A DNA stretch of 64,000 bases from Microthyrium microscopicum. Lineage: Eukaryota > Ascomycota > Dothideomycetes > Microthyriales > Microthyriaceae. Every line of letters begins with the position of its first letter. The first letter of the stretch is position 1. The stretch lies in assembly GCA_010405405.1 (NCBI GenBank), contig MU004238.1, positions 507,530-571,529 of the forward strand, given 5' to 3'. A model generated the notes under the pieces. The model was not told where the DNA came from. It worked only from the letters and a program-made list of their open reading frames with translations, and searched no databases. Positions 22,269 to 35,216 of the stretch are shown here, one piece after another. A program made the position numbers and the translations under genes.

Positions 22269-23881
22269 ATGATACTCCCTCTCAAATCCCTCGCCTTGGG
22301 TGCGGCTCTTTTCTCGTCCTCTGTCGTCTTTGCGAGCGAACCAATTCCCAGCGACCTGCCAGTAGCACAACTCCTCTCGTCTGCCACCCGCCACCTGGCT
22401 GAAGGACGATCTCAAGACGCTCTCTCATTCTACGATGCCGCAATCGCTCGCGATCCTTCCAATTATCTCACCGTCTTCAAACGCGGGGCAGCATATCTCT
22501 CGCTGGGGCGCAGTGCCCAAGCACAGCGCGACTTTGACACCGTGTTGAAGCTCAAGCCAGGCTTCGAGGGTGCGCTCGTTCAACGAGCAAAACTACGAAC
22601 GCGGAATGGTGATTGGGCACTAGCCAAAGAAGATTGGACAGCAGCGGGCAAGCAAGGTGACTCGCAAGAAATTACCGAGCTCGCAGAAGGCGAGGCTGCA
22701 GTGGCATTAGCCGAAGACGCAGATAAACAAGGCCAGTGGGATGAATGTATCGCACAAGCTGGAATCGCTATCAGAGTAGCACCCGCTCTACTTAGACTAC
22801 GGAATCTGAGAAGCAAATGTCGATTCGAAAAGGGCGACGTGGCATCAGCCGTAAGCGATCTACAACATGTGCTGCAACTGAACTCCGGGGCCACAGAACC
22901 ACATTTACAAATATCTGCGCTCACATTCTTTGCTTTGGCAGAGCTGGATAAGGGTCTAGGACAGATTCGGAAGTGTCTGCAGTCTGATCCTGATAACAAG
23001 GCGTGTCGGGCACTATTTCGACGGGAGAAGGCTTTTGACAAGAAGATGAAGAAGTTAAATCAGCTATGGGAGAAGAAATCGTTTGCGACTGCCACGAGAA
23101 TGCTCATCAAGTCCACAGAAGAACAAGGTCTAATTCACGATGCCAAGGAAGACTTTGAAGAATTGAAGAAAGATGGTATAATACACGAAAAGGCGCCCAA
23201 TGGTCTATACGAGCAACTAGTCGAGCGAACATGCGAAGCCTATGTCGAGGTACGTAACCACCTCACCCCCTGATCAGACCAATGCTAACTCCCGTGCAGA
23301 CCAAAAAGTTCGCCAAAGGCAAACCCTTCTGTGAAGAAACCCTCCAAACAAACCCAACTTCCGAATACGGCCTCCTGTCCAAGGCCAAACTCCAAATCGA
23401 AGCCGAAGAATACGAAGCCGCGGTCCGCACACTGAAAGAGGCCGAAGAACACCACTCCGCCTCCAACGCCGTCCGCCAAATGTCTCAAGAAGCCCAAACC
23501 GCCCTCCGCATCTCTAAGCAAAAAGACTATTACAAAGTCCTCGGAGTATCCCGCGACGCCGACGAGCGCGATATCAAGCGCGCCTACCGGAAACTCACCA
23601 AAGAATTCCATCCAGATAAAGTACGATCTAAGGGTGTTAGTAAGGAGGAGGCGGAGAAGAAGATGGCGAGTATTAATGAGGCGTATGAGACGTTGAGTGA
23701 TCCGGAACTCAAGGCAAGAGTGGATCGAGGGGAGGATCCGAATGATCCAACGCAGCAGCAGGGTGGACATCCGTTCCAGGGAAGTCCCTTTGGGGGTCAG
23801 CAGTTTATGTTTAGGTCTGGTGGGAGTCCGTTTGGTGGTGATGGGGGACAGTTTCAATTTCAGTTTCCGGGTGGTTTCTGA
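22269..23881 (+). CDS. ER-lumenal TPR-DnaJ co-chaperone (DNAJC3/P58IPK type)
   Basis: Hsp40 partner of the ER Hsp70 (BiP). Exons 22269-23249 and 23300-23881 encode 520 aa; the intron 23250-23299 has GTACGT and CAG ends in phase 0. Residues 1-23 are a signal peptide ([22 protein letters not shown]). Tandem TPR repeats follow, including [20 protein letters not shown] and [20 protein letters not shown], and continue to about residue 395. The J domain spans about 403-470 ([22 protein letters not shown]) with the HPD motif at residues 431-433. The tail is Gly/Phe/Gln-rich and ends [10 protein letters not shown]. There is no HDEL-type retention signal at the end, as is common in this family. The start is the ATG directly before the signal peptide. 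Confidence 0.94.
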
Positions 23882-24170
23882 GGTGCTTGATGGTTTGGTT
23901 TTAGCATTGCGAATGGCGTTAATTATGCATGTGTGTAGAATGTCAATATCCTTTCTTTTGGCTGACTCTGTGGCATGGAGTTGCTCTAATCCGATTTCAA
24001 GACACATGTATCAAAGATCATTCACAAAGCAGCCGACATGATCCGCTCAGCGTCTCTCGCAAAACACTACCATTGTACCACCAATTGGTCATCACAGAGG
24101 TCATCATCATTATAACATATCAACCGCCCGCTCGCTAAAATTACAGCACATCCATGATCCAACCGGTCAA

Positions 24171-25375
24171 TCAACAAGCAGTGATATTCCCAAAATACCA
24201 CTTATGCGCCCCAATGCTCGGCAACAACGTCCCCGTATTCCCTCCAAAGTTAACCTCCCCACTCAACTCATCAATATCTTTCACCGTGACCACTACATCA
24301 TTCCCTGTCTTGATATGGTACTCCGGACTAATATGTACGTACGCAAAACCTGCGAAGCCGGTATGTACGTCCAAGTTCGGGAAGACGAGGGGTGGGAGAT
24401 TGGGGACTATGTCGTTGGCGTGGGTTAGGCGGTAGTTGGAGCCTTGGGCGGTTATGAAGGTTGAGAGGTGCGTGTCCCCTAGGCGTGGGGATCCGAATGT
24501 ATACTGGGGGAGCTGTTAGAGACGAGGAGGATCTGAGGAGGTTTGCAAGGGGAATAAGTGATGAAGGAGATAGGGTCGGGGGATGTTCGCAGTACTTACG
24601 AGAGAGGCTTTCATTCCCCCTTTTCGAATCTCTGCAGCGCAAAGAGTTGCAATTGCGCCGCCTAGACTGTGACCTGTGACGATGACTTCGTATGTCGGGT
24701 TGGACTTTTTGGTATCATTGAGGGATGCCGTGATGTTGTCTCGGGCCTCGATCCATGATTCCCAGAATCCTTGGTGTACGAGACAGTTTGGACAGAGATC
24801 GGCGTTGACTCTTGTGAGATTTGTATCTGTGATTATGTTTTGGTCGGAGTCGGTTCCTCGAAAGGAAATTACGACGAGTTTATTTGTGTTGTCAACTGCT
24901 ACGAAGCCAGTGACATCTGTGTTTAGGGAACTACACCTGTCAATTGGAAGCGTATGTGGGAATAGAGGATGACTTACTGTTGGAATTCCATTACTGATTG
25001 TGTGTCTGCTTGCTCGACAAGCGGACAGTTGCCTGCTGTACATCTTATCTTTGAGCCAGTAGAGTTGCCGTTATTCACCGAACAGTATGATGCCGCAGCA
25101 TATTGTTCATATAAGTTGAATCTGCCCAGTAAATCTGTGCTCACACCACTGATGGTTTTACCATTGTCTCCTCTCTTGTTTATGATTATTTCGAAAATTA
25201 AATGGCCAATGTACATGAGTAGCACAATGGCTGCCAAACCGCCGAGAATGCTGGAGATCCATATACATGCTATGCAGCATTTCGAGCGCCGTTTCTTTGG
25301 TTTTATTATGGCGCGTTGATTTGGTAACAGTAGATTCGTGTCATCGTGTTCGAGCTTTTCTCTGCGCCCAGGCAT
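24171..25375 (-). CDS. Class 3 lipase with N-terminal membrane anchor
   Basis: Triacylglycerol lipase of the Rhizomucor/Thermomyces fold. Exons 24978-25375, 24600-24936 and 24171-24512 give 358 aa. The first intron acceptor could lie 6 nt further on (GTGTAG), which also keeps frame. A basic N-terminus (KPKKRRSK) is followed by a single hydrophobic segment at about residues 33-58 (CCIACIWISSILGGLAAIVL), suggesting a type II membrane or signal-anchor protein instead of the usual cleaved secretion signal. Catalytic residues are present: nucleophile Ser223 in GHSLGG, Asp279 in THANDIVPNLPP and His348 in GAHKWYFGN. The oxyanion segment SFRGT is at 157-161. The lid region is short. Paired Cys residues after the anchor fit an exo-cytoplasmic domain. 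Confidence 0.92.
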
Positions 25376-27223
25376 GTTGTCCGCTAAGTATAAGGAAGTT
25401 GATATAAGAGAACGGATAAAGCCATGATTATTCCCAGGTGGAAGAGGTGTTGTCGTTATTATCCTCTTTCTTCACGCAGCCAAAAGTTCTAGACTTGTGT
25501 ACTAAGATTTATTAGGCTAGAGATTTCATGCAAAGCCAGCCTCGCCAACTCAGCCCTCTCGGTTACAGAACTTTCGAAAGGGACAAAGTGTGCATTCTGC
25601 TATCGTGACTATGCTCTTTTAGGCTTGGCATGGTGGTCGGGTATTTCAGCCTCACAGATACAGTCTTTGAATGGTGGTGGAGTTGCCGCAGGTGTGGTAA
25701 GCACAGCCCGGATCTATCTAGAATTTTCAGCCCTACAGCAATTGTTCATCGTATAAATAGGCCAAATCAGCTTGAGTAAAAGTAAACAACAATACTGATG
25801 AGGAGAGTGGACGTGTAGTGTGTTGACTGCTGGTAAAATAGAGTATGGAAGGTAGAGTATTGTGTGTGGCGTTACTCTGTATGCTTGCTTTTTGTATTCT
25901 TAGCCGATGACTGTTTCCGACAAGCTTGATAACAGTGTAGAGTCTTTAGGGAGATCATGCGGCCAATACTTACACGCTTCGTGAAAGACATGAGCATGAG
26001 ATAAACAATGGGAGTAAATTCGCTGTATTGTGTATGAACTCGATTCGGAAGCGAAATATATTCGTTTTCGATGCTGCTGCTGCTGCTCAATGCTTGCTGC
26101 GTAGAATTTCGCAATGAAAGGAGCCCCTCAGCGATGGAGATTTCATACACTCGAGTTCCATAGAGTGGGTAGGTACCTAGTAGAGATTTGACGACTCAGA
26201 GAGCCAGAGTAACTTATCATTCGCGCTTACAGATTTTAAGAGCATTTATGGATATTGTTTCGATCCAAGACTCATTCAGTAACAACTGCAGTCGAAATGA
26301 AACTGGTTGGTGAATTAAAGAAAGTATTGTGGCACTTGACTAGTACTGTGCACATCTAATGCTGGCGAAGTGAACATTTCGTCCGGTAACTTTTAGATTG
26401 CAGAGGCCTATATCAGCACTCTAGTAGATCTATAGGAGATTTTTGAGATCTCGATCATTTCCCCGCACCTTATGATAGATTAATTGCAAAGGACAGATGT
26501 AATTGTGAAGGTAAGAAACGTCTTTAGTAAAATCGAGATTCAAGGGATGAATATGAGCGACTGCTATATGCTAAGTAACAAGTAATCCTATAAGAATTGA
26601 AGAACCTCAAAAATTTGTGAAGATGCAAAGGGATGGATCAGAATCAAGTGTGTAACCCAGCATAAGGCTGAGACATTTTGATATCAATGAGGCTGATAGA
26701 AATTGCTGGTGGAGATTTGGTTGGTTTAACGGTAATTGATTTTAGCTCGAGAAAGACAGGGGTCAAATTTAAGGTGAACCAGTCACAAAAACCCAATGGA
26801 CCTGCCAAGCCAATCCCGATCCCTGATTTGTTGTAGCTCAAGTCCTTTTCCATCATGGTGCATCAGAATCTCCATCCGTTTCCTAGAATCCCCTCCCATC
26901 TCTCCCCCCATGATTCTCCTAATTCCTATTCTATATTCCTATAATAATCCTATACGAGCCTTCGTTGTTAATCTTCAGTCTTCACTTGTCGAAACTCAAT
27001 ATTTCACCCTTTGAGCACGCTTACGACCTTTGATCGCATACCAACCAACCCGGCTGAGACTGTTGATAACCCGTAAACGGCCCAAACAAACACAAACCTC
27101 CGATTCATATGAAACACTTAGCTATCCTCTATCTGAAGCTATATGTTTGAAAACTCCAAATCTCAAGTACCATCTATACATTCGGCGCCGACGTATCATG
27201 TACATGACCGAAATCTCGACTCA
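25376..27223. promoter_or_regulatory. Long divergent intergenic region between the lipase and WD40 genes
   Basis: About 1.85 kb between outward-facing genes. A minus-strand frame at 25872-26150 begins with GTG and contains a Ser run from a GCT/GCA repeat. Another at 26644-26856 begins with ATG (70 aa) but resembles nothing known. Neither is supported as a gene. Confidence 0.4.
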
Positions 27224-30200
27224 ATGGCGGCTGCAGACAATCAAGCACATGCAGGTACGTTTTTCCAAGCCATTACATGGACCACCCTGCCCTAAGGGGA
27301 GATGCCATGGAAAATAAAGTTACTGATCACGATCGCATTGTCCAGACCAGTCAAATAGGCTGCCAATTTCCCAAGATGCGCAATCTGACGCCCCTGAGAA
27401 ACAGGAAGCGAGTGGTTTGCCTGACGATGTCAGCTCGTCCCAGGTGACCGGACAGAACGGACGGGTAAGTTCCAACAATCCTCTGAGAAATGGTGTAAAT
27501 GATAGTTGTGCTAATATTCATTTCTTGTCGCAGGTACAAGAAGAACTAATACCAAACGCTTCCTCTTCAAGTCCTTCCGTATCACGAACCAATTCTACCC
27601 TTCCCGAGGCGTCACAATCACAAAATACACCCGTGGTTGGGAATCAGACTACAACTGGAGGAGTTAAGGAAAAGAAGTAAGACATGATCCCTATGTTTAC
27701 ATTTCAAGACACTATTTTGTGCCTTCTGCAAAGAATCATGGACCGGATGTGCCGGTTTCTCGTATTCGCTGGTTTCCGCCAACATCCGGTACCAATCAAC
27801 CATGATGTGAACAACTTCAATCACGTTCAACCACGTTTTCTGGTCAGCCTCAAAGCTACTAGCTTGTCTGCGGTTCGATGGTTGTACCGTCGGAATGGTG
27901 GTTGAAACTACCCAATAATGCAGCCTTGCATTTCCGCTTGCTGTTAAGAAAATGCTAACATATCTTCTTTTCCAACAGGAAAGCAGTCTCCTTTCTCACC
28001 AGATTCCTCAACACGAATAAGAAGCGTACATCGACGTTCCCAAACCCCAGCGATCGAACCTCTATAGATAATGACCGTTCTACCTTGTCCTCCTCTAGGC
28101 CGGATGATATGGATTCGTCGATGCTCAAGCAAGATATCGATAACATCGAATTCTCGCCGAGAGTATTGCAGCCCACTGGATACGTGAAGGTTCGATCGAA
28201 GAATAAACAGGAGCGAGAATTTGATAAGCTCTTTCTCGCGCAAGAATTGAAAGTGGATAATAGTAATGGTTCCGTAAATGGTGCTCAAACAAAGGGACCG
28301 AAGGAAAAGGGCGAGCCACCTGATCAGAATGCCATATGGGCAACTGCTTTTAGCCGCGATGGCAAATATCTTGCAGTTGGTGGACAGAACCGCCTCGTTA
28401 CCGTTTGGAGTGTGCTGGGCTCAGTAGACGAAAGAGAGGCTCAAGATGCTGAAGACGAGGGACAAAATCCAACTCAAGGGCGTATACAACTGAGGGCGTC
28501 GGTCTTTAGAAGTACTCCTGTTCGAACTTTTACGGACCACGAAGGCCCGGTCAACGATCTTAGCTGGAGCAAGGTAAAACAAACGCCGTCTGAATTATGA
28601 CTAACGCTAACATTGAACTAGAACAACTTTCTTCTCACGACATCACAAGATCGAACGGTTCGTCTCTATCATCCTTCGCGATCAGAATGTCTCTGCACGT
28701 TTAAACATGCAATGCCTGTTCATGCTATAGCATTTCATCCGAATGACGATAGATTCTTCCTTGCTGGATCCAAGGATTCGAAGCTTCGGCTATGGAGTAT
28801 ACCAGACAAACGAGTAGAATTTTGGGCCAATGTCGGAGATATGATCACGGCAGTCGCCTTTTCTCCAGACGGCAAGACCGCAATGGCAGGAACTGTCGGA
28901 GCAAGTATTAGTATTTATACCACGGAAGGCTTGAAGTTCTCCTCCAGTTTTCAAGTTCGAAGCAAGAAGAAGAGCCGCATAACAGGACTTGAAACAAGTC
29001 TTGTTCACGGCTCTCCAGATGCTGTCAAGATACTAGTCACATGTGCCGATTCTAGAGTCTTGCTCTATAATTTCCGAGATAAAGGATTAGAGCTCAAGCT
29101 CAAAGGGCATAAAAACGACGAGTTGACCATGAAAGCTTCAATCAATGACGATGGTCGCTATGTTATCTGCGGAAGCGAAGACAAGTCGATTTACATCTGG
29201 AGCTTAACAGACACCAACGAGCTCCCAGCCCCAGACAAGAATAAGGATAAAACAATTCAGCGACCCATGGAATTCTTTGAGGCAAATACAGCAAAAACCA
29301 CTTGCGCCATCATGGCCCCCCGCGAGACCAGAGTCATCCTTAACGCTTCCGGCTGCCCCATCTACGACATCTGCAATCCACCGCCTGTACGACTAGTCGA
29401 GCGCGAAGGCAGTATCGCCTCATCAAAACTTAATGACTCAAAAGCAAGTAGCATCAATATCGCCCCACGAACACCAATTCATGCGAAAACATTCCCTTTA
29501 TCACCTGCAACTGACGATACCACAACGCCAAAAACAACTTCCTTCTCTGACGATCTGTTCAAAACAAACCCTTCCTATCACGCCCGCGCCACACACCCGG
29601 ACGGGCACATCCTCATCACAACGTCTATCACTGGTCTAATACGCGTATACCGCCAAGACTGCGCCGTGACCAAACGTCAACGCGTGCTTGACGCCAACGA
29701 CCCACTTAGCAATCGCCGCAGTCTTCTACGGAAAGCCTTTCCTACACCTTCATCGCGCTCCTCCCTTTCAAACGGCGTACCTCCTGCAAGATCTGGCAGT
29801 ATCCGCAGTTTCAAAAACCCAGCCACTCCATCCGTGCGGTCCCTTGCCATCAATGGCAACGGCGAGAACAGGCTGAGCATGTCCCTAGGCGGTGCCGGCG
29901 AACTCGTCGCGCGCTCAAGACGCGCAGAAAGCGGCGCCAGCGGTGCAAGTAGCCAAGTCCCCGCCCGCGACAGGATTGAGCGCTGGCGGGAAGATACCTG
30001 GGCCGGTGAAGGCGTGGATAGGACAAACAGTGTCGCCAGTCTAAGGCGCGCAGATAGTGCCGCTAGTGCGGCGACGAGTGGGAGTTTGGGCACAAGTGCC
30101 TTCCAGTCTGTCCTAGGCGCGAACGAATCGCCTATACGGAGTGGGAGTGGGAAACCTAGCATAACTCTCGATGGAGGCAGCGCAACAAGCACGACGGACG

Positions 30201-30586
30201 ATGGAACGGAGAATGGGCTAGAGATGGCCAGACGGACAAGCAGTATTGCGAATCCATTACGTCTACAGGGTGGCCAGAGTTTTATGTTTTGGAATGTTAG
30301 TCAGTATGGTCCTAAGAAAGAGACGAGTCTTCTTAGGCCGGATGCTAGACAGCGGCCGAGTGAGGCTACTGTCGCGAGCCGCTTGACTAGCGAAGAGTCC
30401 TCGCATGAAGAGTCTATGGAGGAGGAACCTAAGGAAGATGAAGACATTAGTCCGGCTATGATGCGTAAATGTCCGAGATGTGGAGGTATGGAGTTTAGTG
30501 TCAAGGAGTCTAGGAGTTGGACTTTGGGAAAGGTAAAGAGTGTTGTTTGTGAGGGTTGCGGGTTGGAGAGGAAGGATAGTCTGTGA
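27224..30586 (+). CDS. WD40-repeat protein of the WDR44/yeast Dgr2 family
   Basis: Five exons: 27224-27254, 27346-27464, 27534-27676, 27979-28573 and 28622-30586, 950 aa, all phases consistent. The intron 27677-27978 is 302 nt, unusually long here. The N-terminal 150 residues are disordered. WD repeats follow: WATAFSRDGKYLAVGGQNRL, FTDHEGPVNDLSW, FLLTTSQDRTVRLYH, VHAIAFHPNDDRFFLAGSKD and MITAVAFSPDGKTAMAGTVG, then an RFG-like segment and GRYVICGSEDKSIYIW. A long Ser/Arg-rich insert comes next. The C-terminus carries a zinc ribbon (CPRCGG...CEGCG). The arrangement matches the family of human WDR44 (a Rab11 effector) and yeast Dgr2. The exact role in filamentous fungi is not established. Confidence 0.9.
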
Positions 30587-31294
30587 TCTATGGGACGGGG
30601 TTTTGGGGTACATGGTGCATGTTTGGGTGATGTCTGGTCGATACGAATACGCATATTGGGTTTTGTGGTTAGCGAATGCATATATGGGCAAGATGGGTTA
30701 CATTGGGATATGTGGGTTGAAAGTATCAAGCAGGTGTATCTGCGATGTTTGTCGTGGTTCTTACTATAAGAATGTTGGAACAATCAAAAGCAAAGATCTA
30801 TTAGTATGGTCAAGCTAGTTGGCAACATTATCAAAGTGCTTCCTAACAAGCTAAATCATCGTAATAGCTGTTGGTGATACTGCACAAACAAGTGGAAAAG
30901 GTATAACGTAAAGGGGTGTCTGAATGCTGGGACTTTTCATTCTTACGCTCAAGTTTGACTTTGACACTCGAATGGTCAGATGTTCTGTCAGTCTTCTAAG
31001 TTTCAACCTATCATAATCAAAAAAGTCCATCAGTCAAAGGCAATTAGTTTGACGGTTTACCTTACTTCTTTTGCCACTGGCAGCTCATACTCCAACGGGA
31101 CTGGCGTAGAACTATCCAAAGCTTCACTAAGACTGGGGAATCGGAATGGATGAAACCTCGGCGAGTCTTGATTGAGAACATGCCGTAACGGGATGTCGTC
31201 CTGTACACGTCGCGCAAACTTATAGAGAGAAGATTAGCTCACATCGCGCACGTTTCCTGCTTTGAGATTTTTTCATTGTGTTCATGTGATTCTT
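30587..31294. other. Tail-to-tail intergenic region
   Basis: Shared 3' region between the WD40 gene (+) and RRB1 (-). No gene seen. Confidence 0.45.
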
Positions 31295-32880
31295 CTATAC
31301 ACTGATTGTTTTGAATACGCTGTACACACGTTAGTTTATACCCTACATATGTGTGATTTGTGAGAACATACCCAAAGCCATTTGCGCCCGTAGCGACCAC
31401 GACGCCAGGAATTTGTTTATGCCAATGTCCTTCTTTTACATCCTCCATGTAATGCACAAATAGTAGTTGAGGAGGCACATCTCTTACGCCTGCCGTATCT
31501 CTACTCTCCTCGTCGTCCAATTCGACTGCTAGATCCCATAGTGTCATTGTTGAGTCGCCGGCGCCTACTAGCACTATGCTGTCATCTGTTGGATGAAATT
31601 CGAGGCAGGTTATTTGTTCTTTGTGAAATGTGAAGGATGCTACGGGCTCTGGTGTTTGTGTTGCTGCCCCCTTCCAATTCCGTAGATCCCATACACTCCA
31701 TCGTCCATCGTCATGCCCAGAGGCGAGCAGATGTGGTGTGAGATGGGACCACGAAAGCACGTTGACGTCTGTGGTTGATGCTTGGACGGAAATGGCATGT
31801 TGGCGCTTTTTACTGCGCGTGTCCCAGATCTTTACGGTGCCGTCGGTGCTGCCGGATGCGAAGACTGTGCGCTCTTGCGGACTCCAGATGAGTTCTTCGA
31901 CGCTACCGCTGTGGCCCGTGTAAGGCGTCGTATCAGTCACAAAACCGCCGCCGGCAGTCCGTGTGGTTAGGAAGATGGAGCCGGAGTGGTCGCCAGTTAC
32001 TAGACGTCCGTCGTTATGTAGAGGTGACCAGTCAAGTGCGAAACCTTCGTTAGACTTGTGAGCGCGGATGGTGCTTATTGGCTTGTATTGCTGCGGCGTG
32101 ATGACAGTGCCTGGTGTATCAAAAGATGTTAGATGCGGTGTGATATCGTGGATGAGGACTTGGCCCGATTCCATCATCGAGGCCGTGAGAGTTGTGGGAG
32201 GATTTGAGGAAGATGCTTGCGCGTTTTGGTGGGCGCGTATACGATTGGTGCCGCATGTTAACGGGATTGATTTCGTTTCGAGAATAGGGTCTGATTCTTC
32301 GTCGTCAGAATCTTCTTCGTCGGAGGAGGATTCTTGGCCACGGTCCATTTTGCCCAGGCCACTTAATTTCATAACCATGAGCTCGTTCTCCCTCTCTTTG
32401 CCCTTGTCGGCTTGTGTCCCGCCAACGGCGTATATGGTCATGGGGTATGATTTGCGATCTGAGCCAAGATTATCGGGGACGATGTCTATGCTTAAACACG
32501 GCCATGTTGAGCCGAGTGTATGTAATGTTTCGTAAGTTGTGGGATCGGGTGCTAAAACCTCGCCGGCGGAGAGTTTATGTCGTCCAGGTATGAATGTGTC
32601 TTGATCTACGTCCATAGCATCTGGAGCTTGTTAGCAATTTATCAAGTAGCAGATATTGATATCAGACACCCTCGTCAGCTTCTCTCTCTTCATCCGGTCT
32701 TCCATCCACTCCTGCCTCGAATATCTCCTCGTCACTTTCAAATTCATCTTCGAATTCGTCCTCAAACTCTCCAGCGTCCAGCCCTTCTGCGCTTGTGGGT
32801 CTAGGCCGATCTCCAGATTTTAGAGGATTTGATTCCTGATGGCCATTTTCAGGCGTTCTTGGTCGTTTAAGGTTTGACAT
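31295..32880 (-). CDS. RRB1: Ribosome assembly protein Rrb1 (GRWD1)
   Basis: Nucleolar WD40 chaperone for ribosomal protein L3 in 60S biogenesis. Exons 32670-32880, 31372-32620 and 31295-31319 give 494 aa. The first exon encodes the acidic N-terminus (EFEDEFEDEFESDEEIFEAG, then VDGRPDEERE). After the 49-nt intron the second exon continues AMDVDQDTFIPGRHKLSAGE, and the GST-WPCLSIDIVPD block is diagnostic. WD repeats include VEELIWSPQERTVFASGSTD, LSWSHLTPHLLASGHDDGRW and CLEFHPTDDSIVLVGAGDST. The last 25-nt exon, after intron 31320-31371, completes GANGFGVFKTISV. Reading through that intron would replace this normal ending with an unrelated tail, so splicing is well supported. The gene is head-to-head with the SPG1-like gene. 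Confidence 0.95.
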
Positions 32881-33450
32881 TTTTGTAAGTCTGTAAGTAA
32901 TGAGAAAGACACAGTTTTGCAGTGATGTTGCTGTATCAATTGGTTTCTTTGGGCAGTGGGGCATCGATCTCGAAAAAAGTTTTGGCTAGCGTGAGAGGGG
33001 GGTGACATAATCGAAGCTAGCCTTATCGATTACGGAACTGACAGGGGTATCTACGCGTTCCTTCCCAATCCGCAGCGCGCGATTTGGGGCTCTGGTGTCG
33101 CGTGGTTTTGATTGGTTGCTGGGTCTAGCGCTTTGGTCTGCGTCTTCGTTGGTCAACACTCGATGTTCCTCCGCCTCTACAGCACTCTGCCATTGCTCCA
33201 CTGCAGTACTCCAAACCACCAACAACTCCTTCGTACTCCCGAGCGTATCACGATATATCTGCTCCTTGTACTGCCAATTTCCAGAAACAACTTCTTCCTC
33301 TACTTCTCTAGGCTCGGTACCGTCATTCTCCAAAACCCTGGCCTTCATCTAGATCCTGGGCTCAACGCCCCAATCTCTCCCATTCTCCCTTGCATTTACA
33401 CCACTCTCTCGGGCGCCAACACGCCTAGTCCCCACCTGACCCTTCTCGTT
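32881..33450. promoter_or_regulatory. Divergent promoter, RRB1 and SPG1/TEM1
   Basis: A 570-bp gap between outward-facing starts, CT-rich toward the plus-strand ATG at 33451. Frames on the plus strand that run through from 33112 have no ATG-supported conserved extension, so they are treated as 5' UTR. Confidence 0.5.
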
Positions 33451-34659
33451 ATGAACCCACAGCCATCTCAAGAAGTGGACATGATGGACTCGCACGACGA
33501 AAGTATGAATACCACCATCACCCAATCCACCCTAGCGCATCACCCGGCCCCAGATCATCATCAACAACAACAGCCCCAGCAACAACAACAATCGCAAGCC
33601 TATCCCACCGAATACTCCAACAATGGTTACGCAAACGCGACTCCCGGCGCGCAAGATTCATTAAACAACAGTGCCAACGGAGGCCGCCCATCAACTTCAT
33701 ACTCGGATACTTTTGCGCGATCAGGCGGCTACCAGCAGTACTCGGAGAACGATAGTACCCCGCCTCAATATCGGAATAGCGGAATGTATCAAGGTGGACA
33801 ACAACAGCAGATGATGGGTGGTAGTAAACCGTCATCACGGCCGCCTAGTGCCATGTCTGGAACAATGCAACAGTATGGTCAACAAGCGCAGGAACAGCAA
33901 GGCGGCAAGAACCCAAGTGTGGTCATCAAGGTTGGTATGGTTGGAGATGCGCAGATTGGAAAAACGAGTTTGATGGTCAAATATGTCGAGGGAAGTTGGG
34001 ATGAGGATTATATTCAGACACTCGGTACGATCCGCTCGATACTTTACAACATCTGCATTGGTTCTTCAAAGCTAATAATAATCAGGTGTCAATTTCATGG
34101 AAAAGACCATTTCGATACGGAACACCGAAATAACCTTTTCCATCTGGGATCTCGGCGGCCAACGCGAATTCGTTAACATGTTGCCTCTCGTTTGCAACGA
34201 CGCAGTCGCAATTCTCTTCATGTTCGACCTTACGCGAAAAAGCACACTAAACTCCATCAAAGAGTGGTACCGACAAGGACGGGGTTTCAACAAGACCGCC
34301 ATACCATTCTTGGTAGGCACAAAATACGATACTTTCGTAAATTTTCCTCGGGAAGAACAGGAGGAGATATCAAACCAGGTTCGTACCCGAATGCCCAACA
34401 AATGCAATGGTCCCGAGTACTAATGTTTGTCGTACAGGCAAGACGCTTTGCAAAAGCCATGAAAGCCAGCCTCATCTTCAGCAGCACGTCGCACAGCATC
34501 AACGTGCAGAAGGTAATATAACTATGAAATTGCTGGTATGAATAAGCTAACGTATCTCAGATTTTCAAAATCGTTCTTTCAAAGGCATTCGACCTTCGAT
34601 GCACGATACCCGAAATCGAAAACATTGGAGAACCGCTCCTGCTCTATCATACAGTATAA
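33451..34659 (+). CDS. Septation-initiation GTPase, Spg1/Tem1 type
   Basis: Ras-like GTPase that triggers the septation initiation/mitotic exit network at the spindle pole body. Exons 33451-34024, 34086-34378, 34438-34512 and 34561-34659 give 346 aa. The first 150 residues are a disordered Gln-rich extension, typical of filamentous-fungal orthologues. The GTPase core begins [20 protein letters not shown] (P-loop) and continues [18 protein letters not shown] (switch I). [10 protein letters not shown] is the G3 motif, with Gly-Gly-Gln as in Spg1/Tem1. FLVGTKYD is the family variant of NKxD. The C-terminus [17 protein letters not shown] has no CAAX prenylation box, as expected for this family. 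Confidence 0.95.
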
Positions 34660-35216
34660 CGCTCCGCGTTACTCGAAACATAACAACCAAATCCTCAAAA
34701 CCACTAACATGACGTGTAAAATGAAGACGATGCGGTAATGAGAAGTTGATCCTCTAATTGCATGCCTGCGACCATACAAATGCCTCCTTCAAACAAACCA
34801 CTTCCTTTCTCTGATGTGTTCCACTACAAATCAGTAAATTTGAACGAAATTTCGATTGTAATACAGCAGCCGCGAGTCTCTTCCAGAATTTTTCTCCTGG
34901 GGCCACTGGAGCAGCGGGCGAGATCTGTTCTTAGCAGACTGGATTCTATACTCAAGCTGTTTGCTGGTTCGGTGTTGGGAGAGCGTGCATTGAATAGATA
35001 CATTGGGATCGGCTCATTTTCCTTTGTCCTTGTACCGTACTAGTAGGTACTTAGCAATATCATAGCTTGCACTATGGGTTACTTTTCTGTTAAGTGGTGT
35101 GTTTTGTTTGAATCTAGGAAGCAAATCTACTTCAAAACTTTGGATAGTCGCTGGGCTTTCCATAAGAAGCTATATTGGGTTCTGGTAAGTAACGTCCTAC
35201 GATTACGACTAAGCCA
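34660..35216. other. Tail-to-tail intergenic region
   Basis: 3' flanks of the SPG1/TEM1-like gene (+) and the DUF4804-like gene (-). No gene seen. Confidence 0.45.

Noticed and set aside
25872-26150. 92-codon minus-strand frame with a Ser run
   Set aside because: Starts with GTG, has no ATG, and the Ser run comes from a GCT/GCA microsatellite.
33112-33450. N-terminal extension of the SPG1/TEM1-like gene
   Set aside because: The open frame upstream is Leu/Ser-rich UTR-like sequence without an ATG-supported conserved segment; ATG 33451 begins the typical Gln-rich extension.
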